Below, in pieces: positions 27,703 through 37,250 of a DNA stretch of 64,000 bases (position 1 is the stretch's first letter; each line of letters starts with the position of its first letter). The notes beneath the pieces were generated by a model, which was not told where the DNA came from, searched no databases, and was given only the letters and a program-made list of their open reading frames with translations. A program made the translations under genes and the position numbers. This DNA comes from Candidatus Binatia bacterium (GTDB lineage Bacteria > Desulfobacterota > Binatia > HRBIN30 > BPIQ01), in the NCBI GenBank assembly GCA_026004195.1, contig BPIQ01000003.1:434001-498000 (forward strand), in the 5' to 3' direction.

Positions 27703-28226
27703 CGAGCCCGGCACCGATCTCGAAGAAGCCCGCCGGGAGATCCTGCGGCGGCTGGGAAGAAAGTACCGCCTGCGGGTGCGCACGCGCGGGGAGCTCGTGG
27801 AGTACTTCGCCGGACAGGCACGGCAAGCCTTCAGTCTCCAGTACGTGCTCGAGGTGATGGTTCTGGTGCTGGTGCTGGTGGGGATCGGGGACACGCTGGC
27901 GAGCGGTGTGGTGGAGAGGACACGCGAGCTCGGGATGCTGCGGGCGGTGGGGATGAGCCGGAGGCAGCTTTTCGGGATGGTGACGCTCGAGGGGCTGGCG
28001 ATCGGCTCTCTGGGGGTGGTGCTGGCGGTGGTGGCCGGCGTGGGTCTCGGGGTTTTCTGGGTGGAGGAGCAGTTTCCGCGGGTGATGGGCTGGAAGCTCG
28101 ATCTGCACGTGCCGTGGCGGGTGGTGGGAGGGATTGCGGTGGTGACGATGGCGCTCTGCCTTCTGGGCTCGCTTCTTCCGGCGCTGCGCGCCGCCCGGCT
28201 TTCCGTCCCCGAGGCGCTCAGAAACG
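27703..28226 (+). repeat. Direct repeat of permease C-terminal part, copy 2
   Basis: Partner of 24281-24804; encodes the last FtsX domain of permease copy 2. It begins inside the codon for the residue before E-P-G-T-D-L-E-E. Confidence 0.85.
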
Positions 28227-28554
28227 AGTGAGCTCCTCCGGCGGCCGTGTTTCGCCAGACGCTCTCTGTCCTCCCGAAAGCTCGCACCCAGCCTGCTCCG
28301 GCAAGCCGTGAATCGGGGAATCGGCGGAGCACGTTTTGTGCCAAGGCGCACCCTGGCGGTGCCGCACGAAGAGCGCATGTGGTTGACCTTGGCGTCGTGC
28401 TCACGTCGACGAAGCGCTCGTTGTGTCGACCTCCGGACACTCGAGCGCCGCTGCCCGGCAACGGCGCTGTGAGTTGACCACGAGGGCCCTCCGATTTGCG
28501 GATTCGAAGCGCCGTGTGGGGAATGCATCGGTTGCCGTCGCGTGCCATCCGGAG

Positions 28555-28747
28555 GGACGCGCTCCGTCGCGTCCGGGGAGGCGGGGACGCAGGCCAACAA
28601 CGTGGCCCTGCGAGCGCAGGGGGCGTCGGACGTCGCCTCATGATCGCCGGTCCCGTTCGCGGACACGGCCATCCGGAGGGACGCGCTCCGTCGCGTCCGG
28701 GAGGCGGGGACGGACGCGCCGGGCATGAACACGGACCCGACAGAGCT
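28555..28747. repeat. Hairpin repeat cluster D
   Basis: The 28232-28931 gap has no gene. It holds hairpins at 28555-28574 and 28679-28698 (GGACGCG arms) and a half hairpin at 28734-28747: GGACCCG plus loop ACAGAG, with the right arm replaced by other DNA where the MITE-like element starts. 28232-28550 shows nothing recognisable. Confidence 0.75.
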
Positions 28748-28753
28748 GGGGTT

Positions 28754-28851
28754 GTGAGGAAATCCCCGGTTAGCCCAGTTTCGCACGAAAAAAACCCGGC
28801 AAAATCGGTGGGGGTCCGATCGCGCAGGAGGAATTTTTTCACGTCCTCCAC
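28754..28851. mobile_element. MITE-like element, copy A
   Basis: 98 bp from GTGAGGAAATCCCCGG to CTCCAC. The left end and the reverse complement of the right end (GTGAAAAAATTCC, up to 28842) form an imperfect terminal inverted repeat. The centre (CCCAGTTTCGC-CGAAA, then AAATCGGTGGG-TCCGAT) matches copy B at 42366-42460. Too short to encode a transposase; it would move in trans. It sits directly against a half hairpin of cluster D. Confidence 0.6.
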
Positions 28852-28931
28852 TGCGCCCAGGTCAAGGAGAGGGGCTTTCTGGCCAGCCGGGGCGCAATCG
28901 GCTAAGAAGGCTCCGGCCGGGAGATTCCACG

Positions 28932-29952
28932 ATGGCAAAGTCGCTCAACGTCGCGATGTGGGGCAGGGCCGTGCGGGTGATTCCGCGCGTGAGCCGCGAG
29001 GAGTGGAGTGCGCTCGACGTGATCTCGCGCTGGCTCATCGCCACGCGTTCGGCGGCGCTCGTCATGACGCTCAACTCGGCCGTCGCGGCGGGCCTTCTTG
29101 CCTTCCGCGACGCCCGTTTCGACTTCGTCCTATGGTTTCTCGTCACGGCGGGCCTTCTTCTCGCGCACGCGACGAACAATCTCGTGAACGACCTGACCGA
29201 CCACCTGAAAGGAGTCGACCGCGACAACTACTTCCGCGCGCAGTACGGCCCGCAGCCCCTCGAACACGGGCTCATGACGCGAGGCGAGATGCTCGTCTAC
29301 ATCGCCGTGACGGGCCTCCTCGCGCTCGGGGCGGGTCTCGCCCTCGTGGCCGTGCGTGGCGCCCCGATTCTTTTTCTTCTGGCCGCAGGAGCCTTTTTCG
29401 TCCTTTTTTACACGTGGCCCCTCAAGTACATCGGGCTCGGCGAGCTTGCGGTCCTCGTCGTGTGGGGCCCGCTCATGGTGGGCGGCGGTTACTACGCGAT
29501 CACGGGCACGGTGACGCCCGAGGTGCTCCTGGCGAGCCTTCCGCTCGCGCTCGCCGCGACGACGGTGCTTCTCGGAAAGCATACGGACAAACTCGAGGCC
29601 GACCGCCAGAAGGGCATCCGCACGCTCCCCGTCCTGCTCGGCGAGAAGGGGGCTCGCGCGCTCATGCTCGTGTGCCTTACCCTGCCCTACGCGATCGTCC
29701 TGGGGCTCGTCGTCGCACGCGCTTTCTCGCCGCTCGTTCTCGTCACCGTGTTCGCCGTGCCCTGGTATCTCCGCGCCGTCCGCGTTCTCCGCGCTCCGCG
29801 GCCCTGCAGAACGCCCGCCGCAATACCCGGCCGAAGCCTGGCCCCTCTGGTTCGTCGCCTTCGCCTTCCAGCACACGCGCCGCTTCGGGTTTCTCTTTCT
29901 CCTGGGGCTCGTGGCCGACGTCGTCGTGCACCGGGCGTTCGGCGTTTTCTGA
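28932..29952 (+). CDS. UbiA/MenA-family prenyltransferase, one frameshift
   Basis: Start ATG 28932 (MAKSLNVAMWGRAVRV). Polytopic, with the two Asp-rich motifs of UbiA enzymes: NNLVNDLTDHLKGVDRDN (N-D-x-x-D, about 79-96) and KHTDKLEADRQKGIRTLP (D-x-x-x-D, about 218-231). It joins a polyprenyl diphosphate to an aromatic or other acceptor in the membrane, as in menaquinone synthesis. Near 29805 the frame shifts by one base; the true end reads PPQYPAEAWPLWFVAFAFQH and finishes HRAFGVF with TGA at 29950-29952. The locus is 1021 nt (net +1), about 340 residues. The acceptor is not readable; the MenA-like spacing is suggestive only. Confidence 0.75.
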
Positions 29953-30374
29953 AGTCTCATCTTCCGGCGACGGGAAGGGTTTCCACGGGACGTGGGGCTC
30001 GAGGCCTGCGTGTCGTGCATCGGCTTCTCGGCGTTTTCGGAGTCGGGCCTTCGGGCGAGGCGATAGGTTTCGCACACGACGAGGCGCGAGGACGCTGGGC
30101 CATCTCGAAAACGGGTGCCCCGCGAGCCCGGCGGGGCGGTTTCCTGCCGGTCCCTTCGTTTCGCGCCCGCCGAGGCGATCGGGGGTCGCCGGCTTCTGCG
30201 CTCTTTGCGGGAATTTCGCGGGGTGACGGATTTTCCGGTGCTCCACGCCCCTGTCGGGGGCTCGATCGGTCCGTGGAATGCCCTTGGAACCAAGAACAGG
30301 GGCGCCGTGTTTCCTCTTTGGGCTGCTCGTGGCCGACGACTCCGCGCGCAAGCGCACTCGAAAGGAGGTCCACC
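29953..30374. other. Unassigned intergenic stretch
   Basis: 422 bases between the prenyltransferase and the AhpD-like gene. I see no conserved frame, RNA fold or repeat-family hairpin. The last 15 bases carry the AAAGGAGG ribosome site of the next gene. Confidence 0.5.
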
Positions 30375-30929
30375 ATGGTCCGATTCCGAATTCACGACGA
30401 GAAGACGGCACCCGAAGGGGCAAAGCCGGTTCTCGAGGCGGCGAAAAAGAACTTCGGTTTCGTCCCGAATCTCTACGGCGTCATGGCCGAGTCCCCGGAA
30501 TTGCTCGAGGCGTACGTGACGCTCTCGGGGCTCTTCCAGAAGTGCTCGCTCCCCGCCCACGCGAAGCACGTCGTCTGGCTCGCGGCCAGCGTGGAGAACG
30601 GATGCCACTACTGTGTGGCGGCCCACTCGGCCCTCGGGCTCCAGGCCGGGCTCTCTCCGGAAGCGGTCGAGTCGATCCGCTCGGGGAAGCCCGTTTCCGA
30701 CCCTGCGCTCGAGGCGGTTCGCCGCCTCACCCGCGCCATCGTCGCCCGCCGTGGCTGGCCCGAAGAGTCCGACATCGAAGCGTTTCTGGCGGCGGGCTTC
30801 ACCCTCCGAAACCTCCTCGACGTCGTCCTCGGGGTCGGCATGAAGACGCTCTCGAACTATACGAACCACCTGGCTGATACGCCCCTGGACGAGGTCTTCC
30901 GCGGCCAGGAGTGGAAGAAAAGCGCCTGA
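30375..30929 (+). CDS. AhpD/carboxymuconolactone-decarboxylase-like peroxidase-related protein
   Basis: 184 residues from ATG 30375, nine bases after AAAGGAGG. The fold signature is AVAAHSALGL-like: the segment VENGCHYCVAAHSALGL (about 77-93) has the redox C-x-x-C plus the following histidine of AhpD proteins. Upstream NFGFVPNLYGVMAESPELL and downstream TLRNLLDVVLGVGMKTLSNY are typical of the peroxidase-related branch. It probably acts in alkyl-hydroperoxide reduction or thiol exchange in the cytoplasm. The earlier in-frame extension through the preceding gap is rejected because the ribosome site and domain start agree at 30375. Confidence 0.87.
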   Translation: MVRFRIHDEKTAPEGAKPVLEAAKKNFGFVPNLYGVMAESPELLEAYVTLSGLFQKCSLPAHAKHVVWLAASVENGCHYCVAAHSALGLQAGLSPEAVESIRSGKPVSDPALEAVRRLTRAIVARRGWPEESDIEAFLAAGFTLRNLLDVVLGVGMKTLSNYTNHLADTPLDEVFRGQEWKKSA

Positions 30930-31038
30930 GCCGGAGCACCTCGCAAGCTGTCGAGGTTGCGTTGCTCCTGCGATCGCCGGCTGAGGAGGACGCCAGTGGG
31001 TGGGTTTCCGGGCGAGTTCTTCAGCCGCTACCGGTTGG

Positions 31039-32883
31039 CTACGGGTTGCTCGTGCACTGCACCCTCGATGCGCGGAACCGACAGTCGTCGGCCACCCCGG
31101 CGGCGCACTGCCCGGAGGAGCTCGCTCCTGCGGTGTCGCCGAGCACCAGCGAGAAGCGCAAGGGGCCGACCGGAGCGGTCAGGGTCGTTTTCGCCACGAA
31201 CCGGAACTTGAAGTCCTTGTCCGTGCGCTCGCGGTAGCGCAGCGAGCGCAGGCCCTGGGAGGAGCCGGGGGTGCAGGCCGGCGGGTCGAGCGCGGTGGAG
31301 CGGTTGCGGTAGGTGGTTCGGGCCCCCCGTACCTTCCACCCGTCGCGATCGGGATCGCAGCCCGCCTGAGCGGAGGAAGGGATAGGGGTGGTGTTCGTGG
31401 TGAGGTCGTAGAGGACCGCGTTCCCGGCGCCGAGATCCTCGACCAGCAGCTGGGCGCCCCCGTCGAAAGCCGTGACCGGCGTCCCCTGCGGGAAGAAGGC
31501 CTTCCCGCGCACCACCAGACGCTGCTTGCCCGGTTCCCGGTTGATCCCGCCGATGGTGATCCGGAGGTCGGTCATGTAGCCGGGGTTCGTGCAGACCGGT
31601 GTGGTTTCCGGAGAGCAGGAGGGCGTGGCGACAAGCTCCGGCGCCCACCAGTTGCCGGACATCACGATCATGGCGAGGAGCTTCAAGGTGTTTTCGAAGT
31701 ACCCTTCGGCCTCCACGGGCGTGGCGGTGACGAGGTCCCAGATGTCATTCAGCCACGCCTGGTTCGACGCATCGACCATGGCGCCCACCCCGAGCGGCGC
31801 GACAAACGCCATCGACAGGAAATCGTAATCGGGGGCAGTGGAACCGTCGAGCTGGTAGCTGCTCTTGATGTTCGAGGGGTCGTCCCCGGTGGTACTGCGG
31901 ATCCACGAGTTGATGGCCTGCAGGGCGCTTTTTGCGCGAGTCTCTCCGGAGAGCACGTAATCGGTGCCGAGGCGCCAGGGGTCGCGCGCCGCATTGTACG
32001 AGTACGCTCCGTCGAGCGGCCCCTCGAGGAAGTTCGGCGGCGCGGGGGCGGGAGAGGTGAGCGGGTCGACGATGAAGTCGGGCAGCAGGCCGGTGCTCGG
32101 GCTGTGGTTGGTCTGGATGGCGCTGACGATCGTGTAGGTGCGGTCGAGCAGGCCGGTCCACGCGGTGTTCCCGGTGGCGTCCTGGTAGCTGCGGTAGTGG
32201 TCCGGCATGAAATCGGAGGAACGAGTGGAGCTGTAGTAGGAGTTGGCCGGGTCCACCCAATCGCCGAGCTTGACGTACTGCGCGGTCGTGTCGAGCTCGT
32301 CTTGCTGGATGGCGGCGATGACCGAGAGGGCCTCGGCCGTGTAGTCGATCAGGCCGCAGTTCCCCCACTGCTTGCCCGCCAGGAGCAGAGCGTAGGCGAT
32401 GTCGAGGTCCCCGTCCGAGGCGCTGTCGGCCCCCTCGACGTCATGGCAGCGCTTGTCCTGGTTCCAGGCCATCAAGCCGGGGTTGATCGTGCTCGGATGC
32501 TCCCGGAAGTAGGCGTACATTCCGTCGAAGATCGCCTTGGCTTGGGGGTCGTGGCCCGCCATCAGGGCCATGATCATCATGCCGTAGCCGTGGGCTTCGG
32601 ACACCGTGAGGTTGCGGGAGGAGACGCCGGCGCGAACGACGTAACGGCCCGTCCCGCACTCCTCGCGTACGTACTCCGCCTTCCACGCATCGTAAAAGTC
32701 TCGGACCGCCTGATCGAGCGTGGCCTGGGAGAGGTGGCTCGGGACGATCGAACCGCTTGCGTAGGCGACCGGATGCGAGCCGAAGGGATAGCTGGATGCG
32801 ACCGATCGCGCCGGGCGGCCTGGCACGAGCAGGCCCGTCGCTGCGAGAACCAACTGCCCGAACACCCGAAACGACTCTCTCAT
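31039..32883 (-). CDS. Secreted glycoside hydrolase family 8 (endoglucanase-like)
   Basis: 614 residues from ATG 32883, after GGAGG. The N-terminus MRESFRVFGQLVLAATGLLV looks like a signal peptide. GH8 catalytic features are TVSEAHGYGMMIMALMAG (general acid Glu, about 100) and the region ASDGDLDIAYALLLAGKQWG (conserved Asp, about 155). NSYYSSTRSSDFMPDHYRSY and the later YDFLSMAFVAPLG are also family-like. The catalytic module ends near residue 430. A C-terminal beta-rich region of about 180 residues with cysteine pairs (CSPETTPVCTN; CDPDRDGW) may bind carbohydrate or anchor the enzyme. It would hydrolyse beta-1,4-glucans or related polymers outside the cell. Monocistronic. Confidence 0.85.
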   Translation of the reverse strand: MRESFRVFGQLVLAATGLLVPGRPARSVASSYPFGSHPVAYASGSIVPSHLSQATLDQAVRDFYDAWKAEYVREECGTGRYVVRAGVSSRNLTVSEAHGYGMMIMALMAGHDPQAKAIFDGMYAYFREHPSTINPGLMAWNQDKRCHDVEGADSASDGDLDIAYALLLAGKQWGNCGLIDYTAEALSVIAAIQQDELDTTAQYVKLGDWVDPANSYYSSTRSSDFMPDHYRSYQDATGNTAWTGLLDRTYTIVSAIQTNHSPSTGLLPDFIVDPLTSPAPAPPNFLEGPLDGAYSYNAARDPWRLGTDYVLSGETRAKSALQAINSWIRSTTGDDPSNIKSSYQLDGSTAPDYDFLSMAFVAPLGVGAMVDASNQAWLNDIWDLVTATPVEAEGYFENTLKLLAMIVMSGNWWAPELVATPSCSPETTPVCTNPGYMTDLRITIGGINREPGKQRLVVRGKAFFPQGTPVTAFDGGAQLLVEDLGAGNAVLYDLTTNTTPIPSSAQAGCDPDRDGWKVRGARTTYRNRSTALDPPACTPGSSQGLRSLRYRERTDKDFKFRFVAKTTLTAPVGPLRFSLVLGDTAGASSSGQCAAGVADDCRFRASRVQCTSNP

Positions 32884-33424
32884 GAGAAGTCCCTCCTTTC
32901 GGCCCCCTGCGGGCGGCGTGTCCGGCAGTTGGCATGCCGAGCGCACGTCTGCAGACAGGCAAAAACTAGCGGCCTTTCTCGGGCCAGCGTGAGATAGTCC
33001 CCCGGTAGGACGGGGGCGTCAAGGGCCGCGGCCGCGCGGTGTCATGGGCAACCGCGGGTCGTTGCGACGTTCATCGAAAAACGCCCGCGCCGGCGGCGCC
33101 CTGGGCTCGAAGGCGTCCTGCCCGCCGACCGCCGCGAGGTGGCGCAGGATCCGCCCGCCGTCGCTTGACGGTGCCCGACCGACCGGCGGCACTTCGCGGC
33201 GCTGCGCATCGGGACGCGCTACGAGCGTCCTTGTTGCTTCTCCCCTGAGCCCGAAAACCTCGACATTGCCCCTGCAAGAAGAGAGGTGAGGCGCGCACGC
33301 GCTTCGGGCCAGGGCCCCCTTTTCTCCCGGGGAAACGGCTCCCTCTTGGGCCGACAATCCAGGGCGCGTTCCGTTGCTTGTCGATTCCAGACACGAGATC
33401 GCTCGTGCCCTCTTCTGTCCGTCG
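32884..33424. other. Gap between GH8 and exbD
   Basis: 541 bases. The first 150 hold the upstream region of the GH8 gene. Minus-strand reading from about 33400 to 33019 stays open (including GGRILRHLAAVGGQDAFEP) but has no ribosome site or recognisable domain, so it is left unannotated. No hairpin of the repeat family is present. Confidence 0.4.
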
Positions 33425-33838
33425 CTAGCCTCCGGCACGCAGTGTCCCTTCCAGAGCGACGTTTCGGACCCCCGCTTTCGCGAGCGCGTCGAGAACGGCC
33501 ACGACACGCTCGTATGCCACGGTTCGATCGGCGGCGAGGAGAACCTCGGGCCGTTGGTGGGCGTGGGTTTTCACGACGGACGGGAGGTCTCGGAGCGCGA
33601 CCGGCTTTCCGTTGACGGCGAGGCTCTCGGCGGACACCTCGACGCGCAGCAGGGCCCGGGGGACCTGACGGGCCGATGCCGACACGGAGGGCAGCTCGAG
33701 ATCGAGAATCGCTCGGTTTTCGACGAACGTCGTGGCGACGAGAAAGAAGACGAGAAGCAAAAAGACGATGTCGATCAGCGGCGTGAGGTCGAACGGGGGC
33801 TCGGTCGACGAACGGAAGACGGAGCTAGGTTTTTTCAT
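33425..33838 (-). CDS. exbD: ExbD/TolR biopolymer transport protein
   Basis: 137 residues from ATG 33838. One N-terminal membrane helix (LTPLIDIVFLLLVFFLVATT, about 18-37) contains the conserved aspartate that takes part in proton flow. It is followed by a periplasmic domain with the ExbD/TolR strand order (RAILDLELPSV; LLAADRTVAYERVVAVLDAL). Works with ExbB and TonB to use proton motive force for outer-membrane uptake. It lies 5 bp after exbB and closes the operon. Confidence 0.9.
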   Translation of the reverse strand: MKKPSSVFRSSTEPPFDLTPLIDIVFLLLVFFLVATTFVENRAILDLELPSVSASARQVPRALLRVEVSAESLAVNGKPVALRDLPSVVKTHAHQRPEVLLAADRTVAYERVVAVLDALAKAGVRNVALEGTLRAGG

Positions 33839-33843
33839 TCCGT

Positions 33844-34317
33844 TTACTTTCCTTCGAGGCCGGGCTGCGCTGTCCCGAGCCCCTCGAACTCGGCCAGAAG
33901 GCGCTCGGATGCCGCTGTCAGGTACTGGTAGGCGGCGATCGTCGGCGCGGCGACGAGAAGCCCCGCGATCGTCGTCGTGAGAGCGAGCGAGACCCCTTCG
34001 GCGAAGACCGCGGGATCCCCGAGACCGCTGGCGGCGACGGCCTGGAAGGCGCGAAAGAGTCCGATCACGGTGCCGAGAAGGCCGAGGAGCGGTGCCAGAC
34101 CTCCCACCACGCGCAGCGTCGTGAGGCCGCGTGCGAGGGCGAAGGGGTCCGGGCACCGGAGAGGCCCCTCGTACGTTCCGCACCGGAAACGGCGGAGGCG
34201 GTACCGGTACCCGAGGAGCAGGATGGTCTTGGCGGAAACGATGCCCAGCGAGACGACGGAAAGGAAAAAAAGCACCCAGACGATGGCACCCCCTCGGCCG
34301 AAAAGTTGGGAAATCAT
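33844..34317 (-). CDS. exbB: ExbB/TolQ proton channel, short form
   Basis: 157 residues from ATG 34317, overlapping the tonB stop (ATGA). It has a first helix (GAIVWVLFFLSVVSLGIVSA), a short cytoplasmic loop, and the MotA/TolQ/ExbB signature with two helices: GLAPLLGLLGTVIGLFRAFQ and SLALTTTIAGLLVAAPTIAA, which include the conserved Thr and Pro residues. At 157 residues it is clearly shorter than E. coli ExbB (244), with most of the cytoplasmic domain missing, as in some single-receptor-dedicated systems. Partner of ExbD and TonB. Confidence 0.88.
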   Translation of the reverse strand: MISQLFGRGGAIVWVLFFLSVVSLGIVSAKTILLLGYRYRLRRFRCGTYEGPLRCPDPFALARGLTTLRVVGGLAPLLGLLGTVIGLFRAFQAVAASGLGDPAVFAEGVSLALTTTIAGLLVAAPTIAAYQYLTAASERLLAEFEGLGTAQPGLEGK

Positions 34318-35084
34318 CGTTCCTCCACGACGCGGAAGTGGAGCGGGACGAGGACGAGGACAGGCTCGGTGCGACCCGGCACCGCGGAGTCGAGCTTCCG
34401 GATGCCCCGTGCCGCCTCGAGAGCGGCGTCGTCGAGAAGCGGGTGGGGGCTCCGTCGAACGATGCCCCAGCCCTCGACGAATCCCGAAGGGCGGATCCTC
34501 GCCTCGAGCAGGACGGTTCCTTCGAGTCCGTACCGCAGGGCCAGCCGCGGGTAGCGCTTTCGCTCTTCGAGCTTTCGGCGGAGCTCCTCGAGGAGTACCG
34601 CGACGGGGTCCCGCTGTGCCGCCTGGCTGGGCCCGTCCGCCCGAGGACGCCCTGGCGCGCCGGTACGCCCTACCGCTCGCCCGTTCTCTCCCTCTCTTTT
34701 TGGCATGTCGGTCTCTCTCGGGACGGAAGCGACCCGGTCGTTCTCCGGTGCCGCTTTTTCCCTGCGGACCGACCTTTTTTCCTGCGGCCTTTGTGCCTTC
34801 CGGACCTCTGCCGCGGCACGGAGTTCGCGTTCGGGTTTTTCGTTCGCCTCTCCCGCACGGCGTGAAGAACTTCCGGCGTGATCGTTCCTCGAGGGAACAC
34901 GCGGCGCCGCGGGGGCGAGACGCACCCGGAGGGCGCGGGCCTCGGAGTCGGACATTTCTCGAGCCCCGGGCAGGGACGGCGCAAGACGCAGGAGCCCCAG
35001 GTGGAAAAGCGCGGAGAGAGCCATTCCCGCCGCGTAGCACGCTCGCTGGAAACCGGAGTCTTTCCGGGCGCCCGGCGTGCTCAT
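34314..35084 (-). CDS. tonB: TonB energy transducer
   Basis: 256 residues from ATG 35084, overlapping the receptor stop (ATGA). An N-terminal membrane anchor (ACYAAGMALSALFHLGLLRL, about 15-34) precedes a long charged Arg/Lys/Glu-rich linker (about 50-165), in place of the usual Pro-Lys-Pro repeats. The C-terminal TonB domain reads YPRLALRYGLEGTVLLEARI, then PSGFVEGWGIVRRSPHPLLD and AALEAARGIRKLD, the conserved YP...G-x-V...S-G...A. It transmits energy from ExbBD to the outer-membrane receptor encoded immediately upstream. Confidence 0.9.
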   Translation of the reverse strand: MSTPGARKDSGFQRACYAAGMALSALFHLGLLRLAPSLPGAREMSDSEARALRVRLAPAAPRVPSRNDHAGSSSRRAGEANEKPERELRAAAEVRKAQRPQEKRSVRREKAAPENDRVASVPRETDMPKREGENGRAVGRTGAPGRPRADGPSQAAQRDPVAVLLEELRRKLEERKRYPRLALRYGLEGTVLLEARIRPSGFVEGWGIVRRSPHPLLDDAALEAARGIRKLDSAVPGRTEPVLVLVPLHFRVVEER

Positions 35085-37166
35085 TCTCGCTCCCAGCGCA
35101 AGCCCGCGAGGAAGAGCGGCCGCCCGGCCAGGTTTCCCATGGGGCCCGGGAAGCCGAAGTTCGCGTCGAACACGTTGTGTCCTTCGACGAAGAGCTCCAG
35201 CTCGCCCCAGTTCGGGCGGGCGAGAAGCCCTCGCCACCCGGCCGCACCGAGCAGAGGAGCGAGTCGCTGCCGGAGGCGGAAGTTCCAGAGCCAGTGGCTT
35301 TCCACGGCGAACTCGGGATTGTTCGTCGGCTCGGAAAAGGCGCGGTCTTCGTACTCCCCCCAGAGCTGGAGTTCGGTTCCCGACTTCGAGTGGCGGTACC
35401 GAATCGACGGCAAAAACCGGTGAGGCGGCCGGAACGGGAGCTCGTTGCCGTTCTGGCCGGGGAGCCCGCTCAGGTCCTTCGATCGCAGGTACGCGTATCC
35501 GAGCTCCAGCACGATGCTGTGGGAATGCACCGTCAGGCCCAGCGCTTCGAACGGTTCGAGGCGCAGTGAGACTTCCACTCCTTCGGTGCGCGCGCGGCCG
35601 ATGTTCTGGAAGCGGAAGATCTGCCCCGAAAGGGTCGGGAAGGGATTCTCGAAGCCGGGCACGCAGTCGGTGGGACCGCGACAGGCGAGTGTCGGCGCGA
35701 CCAGGTTGCGGAAGTCGTGGCGGAAGCCGTGCACGAATCCGCGGAGCCCCCTCCAGGGCCGGAAGTCGAACTGCAGGTTCACGCCGAGGCTCGTCTCGGC
35801 TTCGAGGTCGGGGTTGCCGAGAATGACGTACCCCCGAATGCGGTCTCCGGCCGCCACGACGTTGTTGGCGTCCACGTCGAAAAGCTGGAGCAGGTCGGGT
35901 GCCCGGAAGCCCGTCCCCACCGTGGCCGTGAGTCGGTACGACGATGCGGGTCGCCAGCTCAGGCTCGCGCGGGGACTCGTCTCGAAACCGAAGCGTTCGT
36001 GGAGGTCGAAGCTCGAACCGACGACGAGGCTCCACTTCTCGCCGAAAAAGATCTCGTCCTGCACATAGGGGCTGTTCTGGACGACCTCTTCCTCTACATC
36101 GGGAACTTCGAAAGCAGTGCCGGACGGGCCTTCCACCCGCCGGCCTTCGGAGCCGAAGCGCTCGACGCGGACCCGGTGCCCGAGCGTCCAGAGGTGGCTC
36201 TCCCCCGCGATCCCGCGGGGAATGGCACGCGAGATTCTCCCCTCGCCCGACCAGTCGACGTAGGACACGTCTTCCTCGAAGCCGGTAAGCTCGTTCTTCC
36301 GGTCGAAGGCGTAACGGCCTCCCGAGAAAAACACGTCGGTGAGTCGGGTGGGTTTCCAGTGCCAGTCGGCCGCCGTGAGAAGGGCCTGCCGGTCGCTCTC
36401 GGGTCCCTCGCGCACGGGATTGAAATTGGCGGTGAGCGAGAGCTCGTGCTCGCTTCCGGCCCGGTACCGCAAGCGCGCGAAAAGATCGTCTCGGGTTTGC
36501 TTCGCGTCGCTCTGGTCGCCCTCGAACTGGCGACTCAGGGCTCCGAAGATCCGGGCGAGTTCGACCTCGTCGTGCTGGTAGGAGAGGAAGTAAGAGAAAG
36601 GTCCCCGCCGGTAGCCGTGCGTGCCGCCGGCCACGAACTTCCCGCGGTTCCCGGCCGCCGTGCCGAGGGTCCAGGTGGGACGGTCTCGAGGCTCGCGCGT
36701 GATCACGTTGATGACGCCGGCCATCGCGTCGCTCCCGTAGAGGCTCGAGGCCGGACCGCGGATGACCTCGATGCGCTCGATCGAGCCGACGGGGATGTCC
36801 CGCAGGTCGACGACCCCGTCGATGCCGCCGCGGAAGCGTCTGCCGTCGAGGAGGACCGCCACTTTGTTCGGGTCGGCTCCCTGCATCCGGACCGTGCTCG
36901 CGCCGAGACGGAACTGGTCGTTGCGGCGGACGAAAATCCCGGGAATCCGGTCGAGCACCTCTTCCACGTTGTCGGTCGCCGTCGCAAGGATCTCTTCGCG
37001 ATCGACGACCTGGGTCGGCACCGGAGCTTCCTCGGCGGCGTGCGTGGTTTTCGTGGCCGTCACGACGACCTCGGGGATTCGGTAGGTGGTCGCCGATCCG
37101 TTTTCCTGCGCTCGCGAGATCGGAGTGGTGAAGGCGAGAAAAAGGGCGAGGGCGAAGGACCGGCAT
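35081..37166 (-). CDS. TonB-dependent outer-membrane receptor
   Basis: About 690 residues. The TonB box region is YRIPEVVVTATKTTHAAEEA, followed by a plug domain (PTQVVDREEILATATDNVEE, IPGIFVRRNDQFRLG, VAVLLDGRRFRGG, IERIEVIRGPASSLYGSDAM) and a beta barrel ending GRPLFLAGLRWERE with a terminal aromatic-hydrophobic pattern. SSLYGSDAMAGVINVIT is typical of the siderophore/vitamin B12/colicin-receptor group. The signal peptide (SFALALFLAFTTPISRA) has no start codon in its own frame. ATG at 37166 lies just before it in another frame, and removing one base would give M-P-S-F-A-L; the span 2086 nt is a net +1. Ligand unknown; a metallophore, haem or corrinoid is likely from context. Confidence 0.82.
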
Positions 37167-37250
37167 CCCGCCGGGCGGTGGGCTCTGCCGTGGGGTGGCC
37201 CCGAGGCGCGCCTTCCGGGGCCGCGTGGGACGCGGGCGCCGGTCGTCTCT

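Larger units (their letters stand above)
25623..28231 (+). pseudogene. MacB/LolC-like ABC exporter permease, copy 2, several frameshifts
   Basis: Starts with its own 16-residue leader (MTSLGLFLSLRLPTAR), then is the same as copy 1 from 25671 to 27211. After LTAALLIVSSAF the middle module is different. Homologous periplasmic-domain sequence can be traced across shifted frames: WLERVASGEAAIVSQSFASV, ALPVVGITRG and TIYRELWHDPPFCYLAHV align with IYRELW-type sequence of copy 1. There is a stop at about 27250-27330, another shift near 27476, and an extra G near 27695 before the shared C-terminal block (27703-28226). Length is 2609 nt, out of phase. As written it cannot make one protein; either decay or assembly error across the repeat junctions explains it. 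Confidence 0.7.

Noticed and set aside
29953-30374. Fusion of the prenyltransferase with the AhpD-like gene in one long frame
   Set aside because: The two share a frame only because of the indel near 29805. The prenyltransferase ends at 29952 in its corrected frame, and the AhpD-like gene has its own AAAGGAGG and ATG.
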